In this document: positions 44,820 to 56,249 of the stretch, piece by piece
Position numbering within the stretch: position 1 is the first letter of the stretch
How the letters are laid out: each line of letters begins with the position of its first letter
Source of the DNA: Terana coerulea
Taxonomy: Eukaryota; Basidiomycota; Agaricomycetes; Polyporales; Phanerochaetaceae
NCBI GenBank assembly: GCA_024811115.1
Contig: JAKOGH010000783.1
Location: 248,001 to 312,000, forward strand
DNA: 64,000 bases
Reading direction: 5' to 3'
Translations under genes and position numbers: made by a program
Notes under the pieces: model-generated
Told to the model about the DNA's origin: nothing
Databases searched by the model: none
Seen by the model: the letters and a program-made list of their open reading frames with translations, nothing else

Positions 44820-45836
44820 ATGTCTTACGCTTCCGTCGCTGCTCACAATGCTCCTCCTCCCTCCCAGCAGGTACGCGCTGAGGTTCAGTCGTCAAGTGCA
44901 ATGCTAATATTCATCGCAGCCCCACGCGGATCCTGCACTACTGACGACTGAGCCCCCCTCACATGACAACATCGCAGACGACGCGGCGAAACTGAACATC
45001 GTTTCGTCGGATTTCAAGCAGCATCCGGAGACTGTAACGTCTACCCAGGACGTCCCTATTGAGCCAACACCGCTACCCATTTCTGGCGGAGTTCCCCGTC
45101 ATCCCTCTCCGAGTCGGGCCCAGAAGAAAAGCAGCGCCGCAAAGAAGTACGCCCATGAAGCCGAAGAGGAAAGTCTTCATCTATACCACGTTGCGAAGCA
45201 GTATCTCCTCAGGCCGGGTGTAGCTGGTGGTATTCTTGGAGTCGGTACGCAGACCTGTAACAACTTCACGCGTACGAGATACTGACCTGGCCGGACGCGC
45301 AGTCAACGTTGGCCTTTTGTCATGGGCCAGCTACGCCCTGTACACGAAGCCGCAGCTTCGTCGAGACACCAAAGTCCTCGCTTCTGCTGCTGCCGCGGCG
45401 CTGACCCTACTCGGCGCCGAAGGGTACGCCGCAGAGAAGTATCGTGAAACGCCCGCTGGCCAAGAGGAGGAGCGCAGGGCTAGGAAAGAAGGAGCTGCGC
45501 TGTACCGCACAGCAAGGAAGAACATCTTGAGGCCTGGTGTACTTGGCGGTTTACTTGGTGTTGGTGAGTATCCTGATAACCGTCTGTGCTTGCCAGCTGA
45601 GCTAATTTTCAATAATTAGTGAACACTGCCGTCATTGGCACAGTGGGGTACTTCGCCTACAAGAACTGGGACGCTCCGCGGTGGGATAGACGTGCTGTTT
45701 CCGCTGTCTCGGTTGGGCTGTTGACTTTGTGGGGTGGCGAAGGGTATGTTAATTACATACATGCTCGCACCTGGATGATGAACTGACTGCTCGCTGCAGC
45801 TACTTGGCCGAGCAATATCAGAGCAAGCATCACTGA
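44820..45836 (+). CDS. Putative mitochondrial outer-membrane protein, Om14-like, with internal duplication
   Basis: MSYASVAAHNAPPPSQQ precedes an intron and a polar region (HADPALLTTEPPSHDN...). Two copies of a membrane unit follow. Unit 1 is LLRPGVAGGILGV, then VNVGLLSWASYALYTKP, RRDTKVLASAAAAALTLLG and AEGYAAEKY. Unit 2 is ILRPGVLGGLLGV, then VNTAVIGTVGYFAYKNW, DRRAVSAVSVGLLTLWG and GEGYLAEQY, just before the stop at 45836. In both units an intron falls right after the LLGV/ILGV segment (about 45240 and about 45561), so the duplication probably included the intron. Similar basidiomycete proteins are grouped with yeast Om14, a receptor-like outer-membrane protein; I rate that link moderate. 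An earlier generic membrane-protein label would also fit. Confidence 0.65.
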
Positions 45837-46070
45837 CATAACGGCAGCTAACGCGCGTACGTGTTTAGGCGGGCGTGCGTCTCCACCCAGCTCTTTGTGT
45901 CGTATTTCCCATTGTACATCCGCTCAGGACACTACCTTATTCTCTGTAATATAAGTAAATGAACCTATCGCAATTGAATGATGTCTTCTGTCATGTGATG
46001 ATTGTCAGCACGGTATAAGAAGTCTCTGGGAAGCGGGCAATTTCCCAGCGGGCTCTTCCCATCCTTCGTC

Positions 46071-46798
46071 ATGCGCGCGTACTACTACGATGACACAGAG
46101 GGTGCTCCGAACGACCCTCACGACTCCGGGAAGGCAATAGGGTCCTCTGCTCTGGAGGAGATGGGTGTGTTATACTGGTCCGTTCCAGTCGATGCGGCAG
46201 GTCAATGGGAGCAGGAGATTGACAAGATCGCGGACGAGCGTGTATATAAGAACCGAGACGTTATTGAGTCTAGCAGGTCAATCATGGGGGCCGGCTACGA
46301 CGAGGCAATGGCCAAAGTGTGGAAGGAGTGAGTTGCCTACTATATACTAACAAACTGTTTGAACTATACAATCGTCCTGTGTATAGACATATGCATGATG
46401 ACGAAGAAATCCGCTATGCCCTTGGAGGAAGTGCGTTCTTCGACGTACGAGGTACGATGGTGGTTCAATGGGTAGAGAACAAGAAAATCGCTGAAACGTT
46501 GCCTTCAGAGCTACCGACCGATAAATGGATTCGCATTCACGTTGACGCAGGGGATCTGCTTGTGCTGCCCGCAGGTATCTACCACCGCTTTAGCTTGGAC
46601 AGTAAGGAGTCTGTGAAGATGATGAGGCTGTTCAAGGTATAGCCAATGCTGTAGCTCGCTGTTCGCGCTGAACTAATCCCCTTGCAGGACGAGCCCAAAT
46701 GGATGGCACATTATCGCAGCATGGAAACGGACGCGAACCCGCATAGGGTAGCATACTTGCAGACCTTCATCAATCCGCCACCTGCCCATGTCCTGTAG
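46071..46798 (+). CDS. ADI1: Acireductone dioxygenase (methionine salvage)
   Basis: This cupin enzyme oxidises acireductone to the keto-acid precursor of methionine plus formate, in cytosol or nucleus. [20 protein letters not shown] starts at 46071. The metal-binding motif [10 protein letters not shown] begins right after an intron at 46331-46387. It supplies two His and a Glu, and the fourth ligand is His in [12 protein letters not shown] (about 46580). [14 protein letters not shown] precedes it, and the gene ends [10 protein letters not shown] at 46798. An in-frame GTG or ATG further upstream is less likely than this ATG, which aligns with the family start. All ligands are present. Confidence 0.93.
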
Positions 46799-46979
46799 CA
46801 TAGACCTAGTACGTGAGGGGTGTCTCGCACGCGCCATAACATCGAAGCTAAATCGAAAATAGTTCAGGAGATTGGTTGCCGAGGGAAATGGCAAGCATGC
46901 CGCAGATTTTGAGACTAAGAGTGCGGTGCTATATGTCGTAGAGGGTGTCAGAGGATAGTAGTGGTTCATTTGTGGGCAG

Positions 46980-47857
46980 ACTCCTACCCGTCGTGTATGG
47001 ACGGAGAGGGAGAGAAAGGGAGGAGGAGGAGGAGAAGGCGCTTGATGGGTCAGATCTGACCGCCCGATATTCCAAAGGCTCCCTACCGTCCATACACGAC
47101 TGGCAGAAAACAAATGTAAACAACTTATATAAGCGTGATGGGGGATGCCGAAAACGATGCCGTGCTTGAATTTCTGGAAACTCCCATCACTGCCATCAAC
47201 GCGACTGCCTGCGTGTGGTCACTTGTCTGGCCAACTTCGGACCTGCCTCAGCCTCGCGAGACACATTCTCCCTGCCAATTGCTTCACAGGGATACTTGCC
47301 GAATCGAAAATGTAAGCCAGAGCATAGTTTGCTGGCAGAAAGGGCAGCTGCGGAGTCAAAGCACTAATCAAGGCAGAGAAGTGCGCCAGGAGACAGGAGT
47401 GTAACACCTAGATGTGGGCGACTCGTCGGAGCTATTTACACGGCGCTTTGACTCTTCGCATATGCACTTTTACTTGGTATTGTGCCAATTATCGAGGGAA
47501 ACATCGCGCATTCCAAGAGGGAAGTGTCTATGGCTCAAATGATTCGTACGGTCAAGTTCACCAGCAAACTAGACAGGTGTTGTGTCGAGCCATCGGGACT
47601 CGGACGCAGGAGGTACTGAGTCGCGTTGATGGCAGTGATGGGAGTTTCCAGAAATTCAAGCACGGCATCGTTTTTCGGCATCCCCATCACGCTTTTATAA
47701 GCTGTTTACATTTGTTTTCTGCCAGTCGTGTATGGACGGTAGGGAGCCTTTGGAATATCGGGCGGTCAGATCTGACCCATCAAGCGCCTTCTCCTCCTCC
47801 TCCTCCTCCCTTTCTCTCTGAGCTCTCCCTCTCCGTCCATACACGACGGGTAGGAGT
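46980..47857. repeat. Nested inverted repeat (fold-back element) between ADI1 and eIF3c
   Basis: The left arm (about 46980-47206) and right arm (about 47619-47857) are near-identical reverse complements, separated by about 410 bp. Each arm is itself bounded by a 15-bp inverted repeat: GTCGTGTATGGACGG at 46990-47004 with its complement at 47086-47100, and again at 47725-47739 with 47833-47847. Each arm has the 14-bp palindrome GGTCAGATCTGACC (47048-47061 and 47764-47777). A purine-rich GGA-type run lies inside one arm and its pyrimidine complement in the other. No transposase is visible. Two copies of a small MITE in opposite orientation, or one fold-back element, would both fit. Confidence 0.8.
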
Positions 47858-48123
47858 ATGATTTGTGGGTCGGATTGCAGATATAGAAACTCGAGGGCAT
47901 GACGGCTGGCCGTGGCGGGCGCGTATAGTTACTTACGCAAATAGTTTTGCGACAAGTCCCGAATGAGCAGTTATTGGTGAATTATTCTGCAGGAGTATGG
48001 GAAACGCCGAGAACTCTATTTTTGAGCCTTGAGCATTCACTCTCACAGCGACGGCAAGCCGACCTCGCTGCCCATTGTATAGGCCTCACCCTCTCTCTAT
48101 TCCCCTTACTAGAGTGATACATC

Positions 48124-51065
48124 ATGTCTCGCTTCTTCAGACAAGCCGGCGACTCCGACAGCGAGTCTGAGTCTTCCTCTGAGGAGGAGCTCATGTCTAG
48201 CGAGGACGAAGCCCCGAAGCCCGCCACAGGCAAGCCCGCCATGTCACGCTTTCTCCGTTCCGCAGGCGACTCCGATAGCAGCGATGAATCCGACAGTGAC
48301 AGCGATGAGGAGAGTGACATGTCCGATGATGATGAGGATAAGGGCAAGAAAAAGTCACGCTTCCTTCGTACGGATGGCGATGACGAGGATTCCTCCGATG
48401 AAGAGGGTGGAAAGAGAGTGGTGAAGAGCGCTAGGGACAAACGATTGGACGAGATGGAGGCGTCGGGGAAGATGATGGACAACGCTTTGAAGATCAACGA
48501 CTGGGTGGCTATCTCAAACGGTGCGTAATGGGGTCGCCCGAGAAGGGCATAATATGCTTATTTTAACTGCAGAGTTCGACAAGCTTGCACGCATGGTTCA
48601 GAGGCAGCAGAACGTTGCTGAGCCCGTTCCTGTCTTTTACATTCGCACATTGGTCAACCTCGAGTCTTCCCTCAATGCGGCTGCATCCAAAGAGAAGGAG
48701 GCTAAGAAAAAATGAACGCCAGCAATGCCCGTGCTTTGACTGCAATGAAACAAAAGGTTAAGAAGGTCCTGAAGGAGCATGAGTCAGACGTCAAGCGATT
48801 TCAAGAGGTAATGTGACCGTAAATTGAACTGGCTCGGAGCTTTTTATCTCAACCTCTTCAGGATCCTGAGGCCTTCGAGCGCGAGTACCAAGCTGCGGTG
48901 ACGGTCGAAGCGCCTTCGGCCCCGAAGCCTAAGAAGGGCAAGAAGGCTGCAGAGGAGGGTGAGGATGAAGAGGAGTTCACCACTGTCGGTAAAGGCGGAA
49001 AGACCATCTTATACACCCCCGAGACCATCTTTAAGAATCTTCAAGCGGTGCAAGTGGCGCGTGGCAAGAAGGTACGCACATTACAGATACAGTGTTCATG
49101 ACAGGGATAATCATGCCGATTGCAGAACACGGATCGGTCAGAGCAAATTCATATCCTAGAGAAGCTACTGGAAGTCGCAGTCACATCATACCAGCGCATT
49201 CGCGTGCTGTTGGCTCTCATCTCGTCAAGGTTCGACTACAACTCCTCTGTTTCGACGCACATGCCGGTAGATCTCTGGGTGGCTGCTCAGCGAGAAGTAG
49301 ATCAGCTTGTTGGTATCGTATATGCGGATCCGAGATACACCGTTCAAGAAAGCACAGAAGACTACGACGATCTCGCCGAGCGTTCCCCGGAGACCGAAGC
49401 CAACGGCGTTGTTCTCATACGTGGCAGTATCATCAGTTTCGTGGACAGGCTTGACGATGAGTTTACGAAAAGCCTTCAGAACATCGACCCTCATGGTACA
49501 GAGTATATCGATAGGCTGAAGGACGAGAAAAGCTTGTACTGTACAATATGCCGATCCCAGGCTCTGTACGAGAAGACCAAGCAGGATGAGCCGCTTGCTC
49601 GCGTCATTATGCGACGACTGGAACATATCTACTCGAAGGTGAGTCTACGGTTCGTTTGATGATGCGGCAATACTGACATACAACCAGCCCGACCCTGTGG
49701 TTCAGGCTCTTGAGTCTGCGGTCGCCGTCTCGGATATCAAGCCCACCGTTATTCTTAGCGCACAGTCGTCGACCAAGGACCTCATTCACTCGCTCTGCGC
49801 ACACTTGTATAAGTCCGGGAACTCTCTCCTGCGCACACGTGCGATGCTGTCCCACATCTACCATTACGCTCTTCACAACGACTTCCACACCGCGAGGGAC
49901 ATGCTTCTTATGTCGCATCTACAGGAGTCAATCCATTCCGCCGACGTTGCGACCCAAATCCTTTACAATCGTACAGTCGTTCAACTCGGATTAAGCGCTT
50001 TCCGATGCGGCCTCATCAAAGAGTCTCAGGCCACCCTGCAGGATATCTTTGCTACGCAACGTGTCAAGGAGTTGCTGGCGCAGGGCGTGCACCAAAGATA
50101 TCAACAGCTTACTCCAGAGCAGGAGAAGGCAGAGCGTCAGCGTCAGCTCCCGTTCCACATGCATATCAACACGGAGTTGCTCGAGGCCGCGTTTTTGGTG
50201 TCCAGCATGCTCGTCGAGATACCTCTACTCGCTAGTATCGACAACGAGGAGCAGAAGCGGAAGACCATCTCCAAGTCCTTCCGCCGTTTGTTGGACTTCG
50301 CTGATCGCCAAGTATTCACCGGTCCGCCGGAGAGCACCCGTGACCATATCATGCAGGCAAGCCGGGCTCTGCAGGATGGACAGTGGGAGAAATGCCGGGA
50401 TCTCGTCCAGAGTATCAAGATTTGGAGCCTGATGCCTGAATGTGCGTCGGTCAAGGAAATGCTCGCAAAGTACGTACTATCCATGCTGCTGTTAAGCAAC
50501 TAGCTCATCGTTCATTACCAACTAGACGCATTCAAGAAGACGGGCTCAGGACATACCTGTTCACATATGCCCCTCACTACAGCACACTGTCGCTCTCGCT
50601 TCTCTCAAGAACGTTCTCTCTTCCTTTGCGCAATGTTACTTCCATCGTCTCGAAGATGATATGGAGCGAGGAGCTATCCGCGTCTCTGGACCAAGCTATA
50701 GGTGTTGTCGTTTTCCACCGTGTCGATCTCTCTCGTTCGCAGCAACTTGCGCAAGTCTTGGCCGACAAGGTCAATGCGCTGGTCGAGCAGAATGAGAAGA
50801 CTCTCGATCAGAAGCTGGGCAACGCAACGGGCTGGAACGATCGTGGAGATGGCGCGAAGGGTGACAAGCGTGGCGAGCAAACACAAGAGCGCAGGCGCGG
50901 CGGAGAAAGGCGTGGTGGTGTCCGTGGTACGTCGTGTACTTTGCCCAGTCGAGAGCGGTTGTTGATTTTGCCTCAATTCCTCAAGGAGGTGCTCGCGGTG
51001 GAAGGGGTGCTAGATTTGCGCAAGGGCTCGGTAACCAAATGGCGAACGCCCAGAGAAGTCGTTAG
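48124..51065 (+). CDS. NIP1: Translation initiation factor eIF3 subunit c
   Basis: This is a core subunit of eIF3 that bridges eIF1, eIF5 and the 40S ribosome. The acidic N-terminus MSRFFRQAGDSDSESESSSE has a repeat of the MSRFLR unit. The conserved N-terminal domain follows: INDWVAISNEFDKLARMVQR (split by an intron), PVFYIRTLVNLESSLNA, VGKGGKTILYTPETIFKNLQ, LLALISSRFDYN. The PCI-type C-terminal half contains RAMLSHIYHYALHNDFHTARDMLLMSHLQ, LPFHMHINTELLEAAFLVSSM and WSLMPECASVKEML. It ends in RGG-type residues (GERRGGVRG, GARGGRGARF) at 51065. The A6 run at 48707-48712 puts a TGA in frame after EAKKK. One more A continues into MNASNARALTAMKQKVKK, so a missing base is very likely. Confidence 0.93.
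48707..48712 (+). other. A6-run frame slip in the eIF3c gene
   Basis: The frame ends at a TGA directly after six A. The next frame carries the family sequence MNASNARALTAMKQ without a gap. No splice sites could explain the shift. Since eIF3c is single-copy and needed for growth in fungi, a real break here is hard to accept. Confidence 0.8.
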
Positions 51066-51190
51066 TTTCCTTTTCATTCAGTATATCATGTTGTATGTGT
51101 GTAGTACATCAATTCATTGTCGTTATAAATACAAAGAGTAAATATGACCGAAGTAGCATAAGGATCGGAAAGGGAGTATCAACACGTAGA

Positions 51191-53403
51191 TCAGGCCGTT
51201 GACCGTGAAAGCATTAATGGCTTCCAGGTCAGTGGCTGAGTTTGCGGCAGCGCTGTCTCAGATACGATGCTTTCTTCGTAAGATTCACCTTCTTCTACAG
51301 AGAACAGCTGTCGGCTAGGAACGGGGGTGAATGCGAACCCGTGCTGGATCGAGTTAACCAACGCCGATATTGGTGTCTGCTCGATAAGTCGCTGTGAGGC
51401 TAATGATCGCGCTTCTGGTGTATTTGGATCAACTACGATAGTCGGACGGGAGCCTGCGACCGACGTAATCTTGTCGTCATCGTTAGAGTCCTCTGAGTCG
51501 TCAGCATTCACTGGAAGACTTTTCTCCATAGCATTCGAGACAGGTGTAGGAGATGGAGTGCGTGGCAGCGGGATCGACGCCGGCGACACTGTTCTTACAA
51601 GCGGTGGTGGTGGTATTGTAGCTTTCTTGACAATCCCATGCACAGGTTTTGGAGGCTGCTGTCGCTGTGTTGCCCCGACGACCTTCGTACCCGGCTTGTT
51701 GTTAAGCTTCGTACGAGCCGCAATTTTGCCCTCGGGAACGCTCTGTTGTTGCGCCGCTGTCGAACGGGTGCGAGCTTGTTGGGACGCGGTAGGCCTGGTG
51801 AAGCGCTTGGTGGTGTCATCAGCCCGTTTAGCAGGTCCTACTCTCCCTTTGGAAACCTCGTCGCGCGTTGTGAGAGAATGGCCGCCCGATCTCTTGTCAA
51901 CAGTCCTCTTCTCCTGCACCGATGCGGGCCGTCCCCTGATTGCTGCAATAACATCTGTTCTCCGCACTGCTGTAGAGGCCTTGCCAGAATCAGAGGCAGC
52001 CAAATCTCTCGAAGGTTGCGCTGAATCGGTTGCTTCCTGGCGAGGCACTCTACGCGCACCGCTCGCAACTCGTTTTTGCTCAGTGCGTTCGTCTTGCAGC
52101 ATTGAGAGAGGCAAGGCTGCATGCTGAATTGCGTCCGGCCGAATCGGACCAGCCCTGGGGTAGTGGGTAGAATGAGAAATGAATGCGTCGCATGAGGTTG
52201 AGGGGGTAGGAGCACGTTCATCCACTCGCTGAGTAGGGTGTTGGCGTTGTGCAGGGATAACTTGGGGCGGGGCCATGTCATTTCCGTCGCCACGCGTGCT
52301 ACTCGCCACGCTGTGCGGTCGCTTTGGAGCAGCTCCGGGTCGCTCGCGGTCAGGCGGGGGTATTTGAGCGAAATTCGGATGCTTCGACGGCTCAAGCTGA
52401 GAGACGGCCCCACGGGTTGAGAGCGTTCTTGAACGCGTAGATGAAGCCTCTCCTTTCCTTACTGCGCCTGTGACCACTGCCGCAGGTTGATTTCCTAGTG
52501 GAATCGAGTCTGAAAAGCTTGGTACTGATCGTGTGGACTGAGACGATGGAGGACGTGTGAGTTGATTTGGATGCATGCTGTTCGTAGGTTTGGAGCTGAT
52601 TGCGAGATATTTCTTGACAGTTGGGGTGAGTGGCATGATAAAGCTTCGTGGAAGGTCAGCGAGCTCTGGGGAGGTGCAGATGCGCTGTGTACTCACTTGT
52701 CTACGCGTGCCGGTAATACAACTGAATACGCCTCGAAGATATTGCGCCCCACTTTCCTAACGTCGGCATTCGCATCTTTGGCGAATTGCTTGATCAAGGA
52801 TTCAACTTCCAGTGCGCGGGAATCCTTTTGAAGGTCTGGAGGGTTAAAACACTGAAGACAGACTAATGTCGCCTCCGCAACGGCTAAGCGCAGCGTCGTG
52901 GATTTATCCTTGGAGGAGCGAAGTAAGAACGACAAAATCAGAGGTGAATGTGTAGACTGAATAATTGTGATGATACAGGCTCGCGCACGTGTTGCGAACA
53001 GTTTATTCGGTCGAGCAGATAGGGAGATTATGGTCGGCATGAGGAGGGGCAGCAAGGGATCGAAGTGACGCTCTAGCTCTGTCGCAGCTATGCTTAAGAC
53101 GTCCATGATTGCACCTGAGAGGCGAGACCGTTCGGAGACAACAGCCTTGTTGAGAGCAGGTGCCAAAGAACGGAGAGCATCGACGAAATACTGAGGGAGT
53201 TCGTTCGCGGATTGCTGAAGCATGATTTGGAATGAGTTCGCCGCTGCAGCTATCTTGCCCCACGTTTCCTCAGTTTCACCCAGAGAGAACGCATCTTGAA
53301 TGGAGCGCAGTTTATGATTTAGATCTGACGGTGTCACGGTCTGTAGTGGCGGGCGTGCTATTGAGTCTCATGAGACGCTGTTGGTATACGGTGCACTCAC
53401 CAT
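51191..53403 (-). CDS. CLASP-N (TOG/HEAT) domain microtubule-associated protein
   Basis: This microtubule-stabilising protein is of the CLASP/Stu1 type. After the start codon, TVTPSDLNHKLRSIQ leads into HEAT repeats: ETWGKIAAAANSFQIML, VVSERSRLSGAIMDVLSIAA, FDPLLPLLMPTIISLSARPNK, TRARACIITIIQSTHSP and NADVRKVGRNIFEAYSVVLP (52700-53330). An intron and a basic, Ser/Pro/Arg/Lys-rich region of about 460 aa follow, ending LTWKPLMLSRSTA at 51191. The coding start seems to be an exon of only the ATG (53401-53403) followed by GTGAGT and an intron to about 53341; no other in-frame ATG precedes the HEAT domain. It is tail-to-tail with eIF3c (125 bp). It has one TOG-like array and no further domain, so it is shorter than animal CLASP. 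Confidence 0.82.
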
Positions 53404-54643
53404 GGTGCAGTTCAAGAACCGTCTCGAGCGTCTACGCGTATCACGCGTCCACAACATTTCCGTATTGGGTCTTCCGCCGTAGTCGGGATTGTCCATCATC
53501 ACAGATGTCCCCGCTATCTACTGTCGCATATGTGCACCTCAAAAGACACTCATCGGCAATCCGTACCCCCCTAGACCCACAATGATGCTTTCCTGCGCAC
53601 CTGGCGCCCTGTTCGCATTGATCAATGCTTGTTGCTCCGCAATTTTCTTGCTTTGAGACCCATTGTCCCACATGGAGTTTCTGGAGTGATAGACCCCAGA
53701 AATGGCTTATAAAGCGTTCAGTGTTGGTTCAGCGGCATGGATACACGCACATAGTACACATTTTGCATGCACTCTACTCCATTCCATACTACTGTAAGCC
53801 CGGAAAGTTGGGATGAGTACGAATATAAATGGTGAATGTTGCTGATCACCAACTAAGGTGGTGGTGACATCTGGAAAAACTGGAGGTGGCATGTAGAAGT
53901 ATAAACATGTAAGGGATTGGTAGCATATGCATTTACTTACCTTCATTTCATATCACTTCACCATAGTTCACATGCTCTATATACGTGCTCTTACTTGGCT
54001 CATATTCCCTTCACTCTCATTCTTACTTACCTCTCCTTCCTTTTCTGTAGCTTACCTAATGCTGTATAGTCTTGGCATCTCCTGTAGCACTGTAGTACAC
54101 CCTTGAGGCCAATCCTGTACCCTTAGTTCCCATTCTTCCCCTTGAGAATTGAAACATTATTCCGGTTCTCTTGTATGTCTCAAGTTTAACTCTTGTTGTG
54201 TGGCTACCCTTTCCCTCACTGGAAGGCTATCCTCACATATTTTGAACCTCTTCTAGTCTCTTTACTCTCAACTCAAAAAACTTTTTCTTGCACTTTTTCT
54301 GCCTCCCCCCTCCTTTCTCTTTGATGACCCATGGCCTGATCACCCACTGGACCCTTACTAACTACTGTTATCCATTATGCCTATGAGATACGGTACTGCC
54401 TTCTAGCTTAGTGCCGGTAGGACTCTTGAGCTGAATACTCATACTGCCAGTATCACCTCAAGTGTCACTGACTCTGCACTACCTAACCTTAGTGAGTTGT
54501 TAATGACTCTTATGTCTGAACTCACTATTGTAAAGGCCACTAGGCCATTTGCGTCTATTGCAGGTCTTCCCACAAATGAGAGCACTTTGTCTGTGGGAAG
54601 CAAAAATATTCCTCCCTCTCAATGGTGGACCTACTTTTGTAAC
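53404..54643. other. Transition to AT-rich repeat DNA; degenerate element 5' part
   Basis: The first 500 bp is the 5' flank of the CLASP gene. From about 53,950 the sequence turns pyrimidine- and AT-rich with stops in all frames. A short frame (about 54497-54712, ELTIVKATRPFASIAGLPT...) looks like broken mobile-element coding DNA and is interrupted by the inverted repeat starting at 54644. No domain is recognisable. Confidence 0.4.
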
Positions 54644-56249
54644 ACAATCTGCAGTAACTACTGTAGAGCGATTGTGTTACTTTGTATAGTAAATTGCAAA
54701 ATGGTGTTTTAGTGCACAAATTGTAAAAACATTGATAGCTTAGTGTCAGTGTTTGTATAACTTTGTAAAACTTATATTGGCTATTGTAAAACAGTGTAAA
54801 AGTGCTGTTAGCTATTGTAAAAGTGTTTTGTACTATTGTACAACATTATAAAATATTGTAAAATGTTGTAAAAGTGTTGTAAAGTATTGTAAAACTTTAT
54901 ATACTGATTATTAAGCATTTAAAAGCTGGCTTGTAAAGCTGATAGCAATCTGAAGTTAAAGAATATATATATTTTAAACTATAAAGAATACCATTAACTA
55001 GCAAAGCATATATAAGTGCAAACTGATAATATACTTGTATAGATTGCATTTGGAGCTAATGCAATATACCAAATACAGTATACATTCTTTGTACTTTGAT
55101 CAAATTATTGTAGAATTATATTCTACTCTATTTCAATGTAATATATATAATATGGATTTATTTGGATTTATTTGGAATTGTATTTGGGCGCTTATTTTGA
55201 TGAAGTACGAACTTGTAGCTCCAAAAGAGCTGATTCTGACTATACTGGAATGACAAAAATCGGTCTAGTAGTTATTGTGCAAAGTGCGAAATGTTAAATG
55301 CAGATATTCAGATTTTTATTACCTACACATATATATGAACAGATACAACATGTGTTGTTAACCATCTTAAGCAATGACTTTGCTAGAGCTTTGAGCAACA
55401 CTTGTTATTTGGTCCAATAGTAGCTTACTACTGCCAACATATAATATATATTGGTTCATTGCATTTGGCTGAAGTTATTTACAATGAATAGACTGGAGTA
55501 CACTCATACAATGAACTTTACAGCTAACTCATATCTCAAAGCATCTTTTGATGTTATCTATTGCTGTAACACACCTGCTATATAGTAAAAACTGGGGTAT
55601 CTGCATTTAACATTTCGCACTTTGCACAATAACTACTAGACCGATTTTTGTCATTCCAGTATAGTCAGAATCAGCTCTTTTGGAGCTACAAGTTCGTACT
55701 TCATCAAAATAAGCGCCCAAATACAATTCCAAATAAATCCAAATAAATCCATATTATATATATTACATTGAAATAGAGTAGAATATAATTCTACAATAAT
55801 TTGATCAAAGTACAAAGAATGTATACTGTATTTGGTATATTGCATTAGCTCCAAATGCAATCTATACAAGTATATTATCAGTTTGCACTTATATATGCTT
55901 TGCTAGTTAATGGTATTCTTTATAGTTTAAAATATATATATTCTTTAACTTCAGATTGCTATCAGCTTTACAAGCCAGCTTTTAAATGCTTAATAATCAG
56001 TATATAAAGTTTTACAATACTTTACAACACTTTACAACATTTTACAATATTTTATAATGTTGTACAACACTTTTACAATAGCTAACAGCACTTTTACACT
56101 GTTTTACAATAGCCAATATAAGTTTTACAAAGTTATACAAACACTAACACTAAGCTATCAATGTTTTTACAATTTGTGCACTAAAACACCATTTTGCAAT
56201 TTACTATACAAAGTAACACAATCGCTCTACAGTAGTTACTGCAGATTGT
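54644..56249. repeat. Large near-perfect AT-rich inverted repeat (arms about 650-660 bp)
   Basis: The left arm (54644-55306) and right arm (55598-56249) are reverse complements over their whole length. I found one clear difference, an 11-base extra stretch in the left arm around 54830 (TTTTGTACTAT region). The spacer is about 290 bp. Each arm encodes the same chance 72-codon frame (at 55035-55253 plus and 55651-55869 minus). The arms start ACAATCTGCAGTAACT, contain many TTGTAAA-like units in the outer third, and TATATATA stretches inside. No transposase is present. It interrupts degenerate element sequence and fits a non-autonomous fold-back or long-TIR DNA transposon. Such near-identity suggests recent insertion or gene conversion between arms. 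Confidence 0.85.

Noticed and set aside
46673..47861. Two similar proteins encoded on opposite strands (FSASRVWTVGSLWNIGRSD)
   Set aside because: They are one sequence read in both arms of the inverted repeat, not genes.
1..53403. CRISPR arrays, operons and prokaryotic signals
   Set aside because: Spliceosomal introns and eukaryote-only proteins exclude them; no regularly spaced repeats were seen.
55035..55869. Pair of identical 72-residue hydrophobic proteins
   Set aside because: They mirror the two arms of the large inverted repeat. They lack homology that I recognise and sit in AT-rich non-coding DNA.
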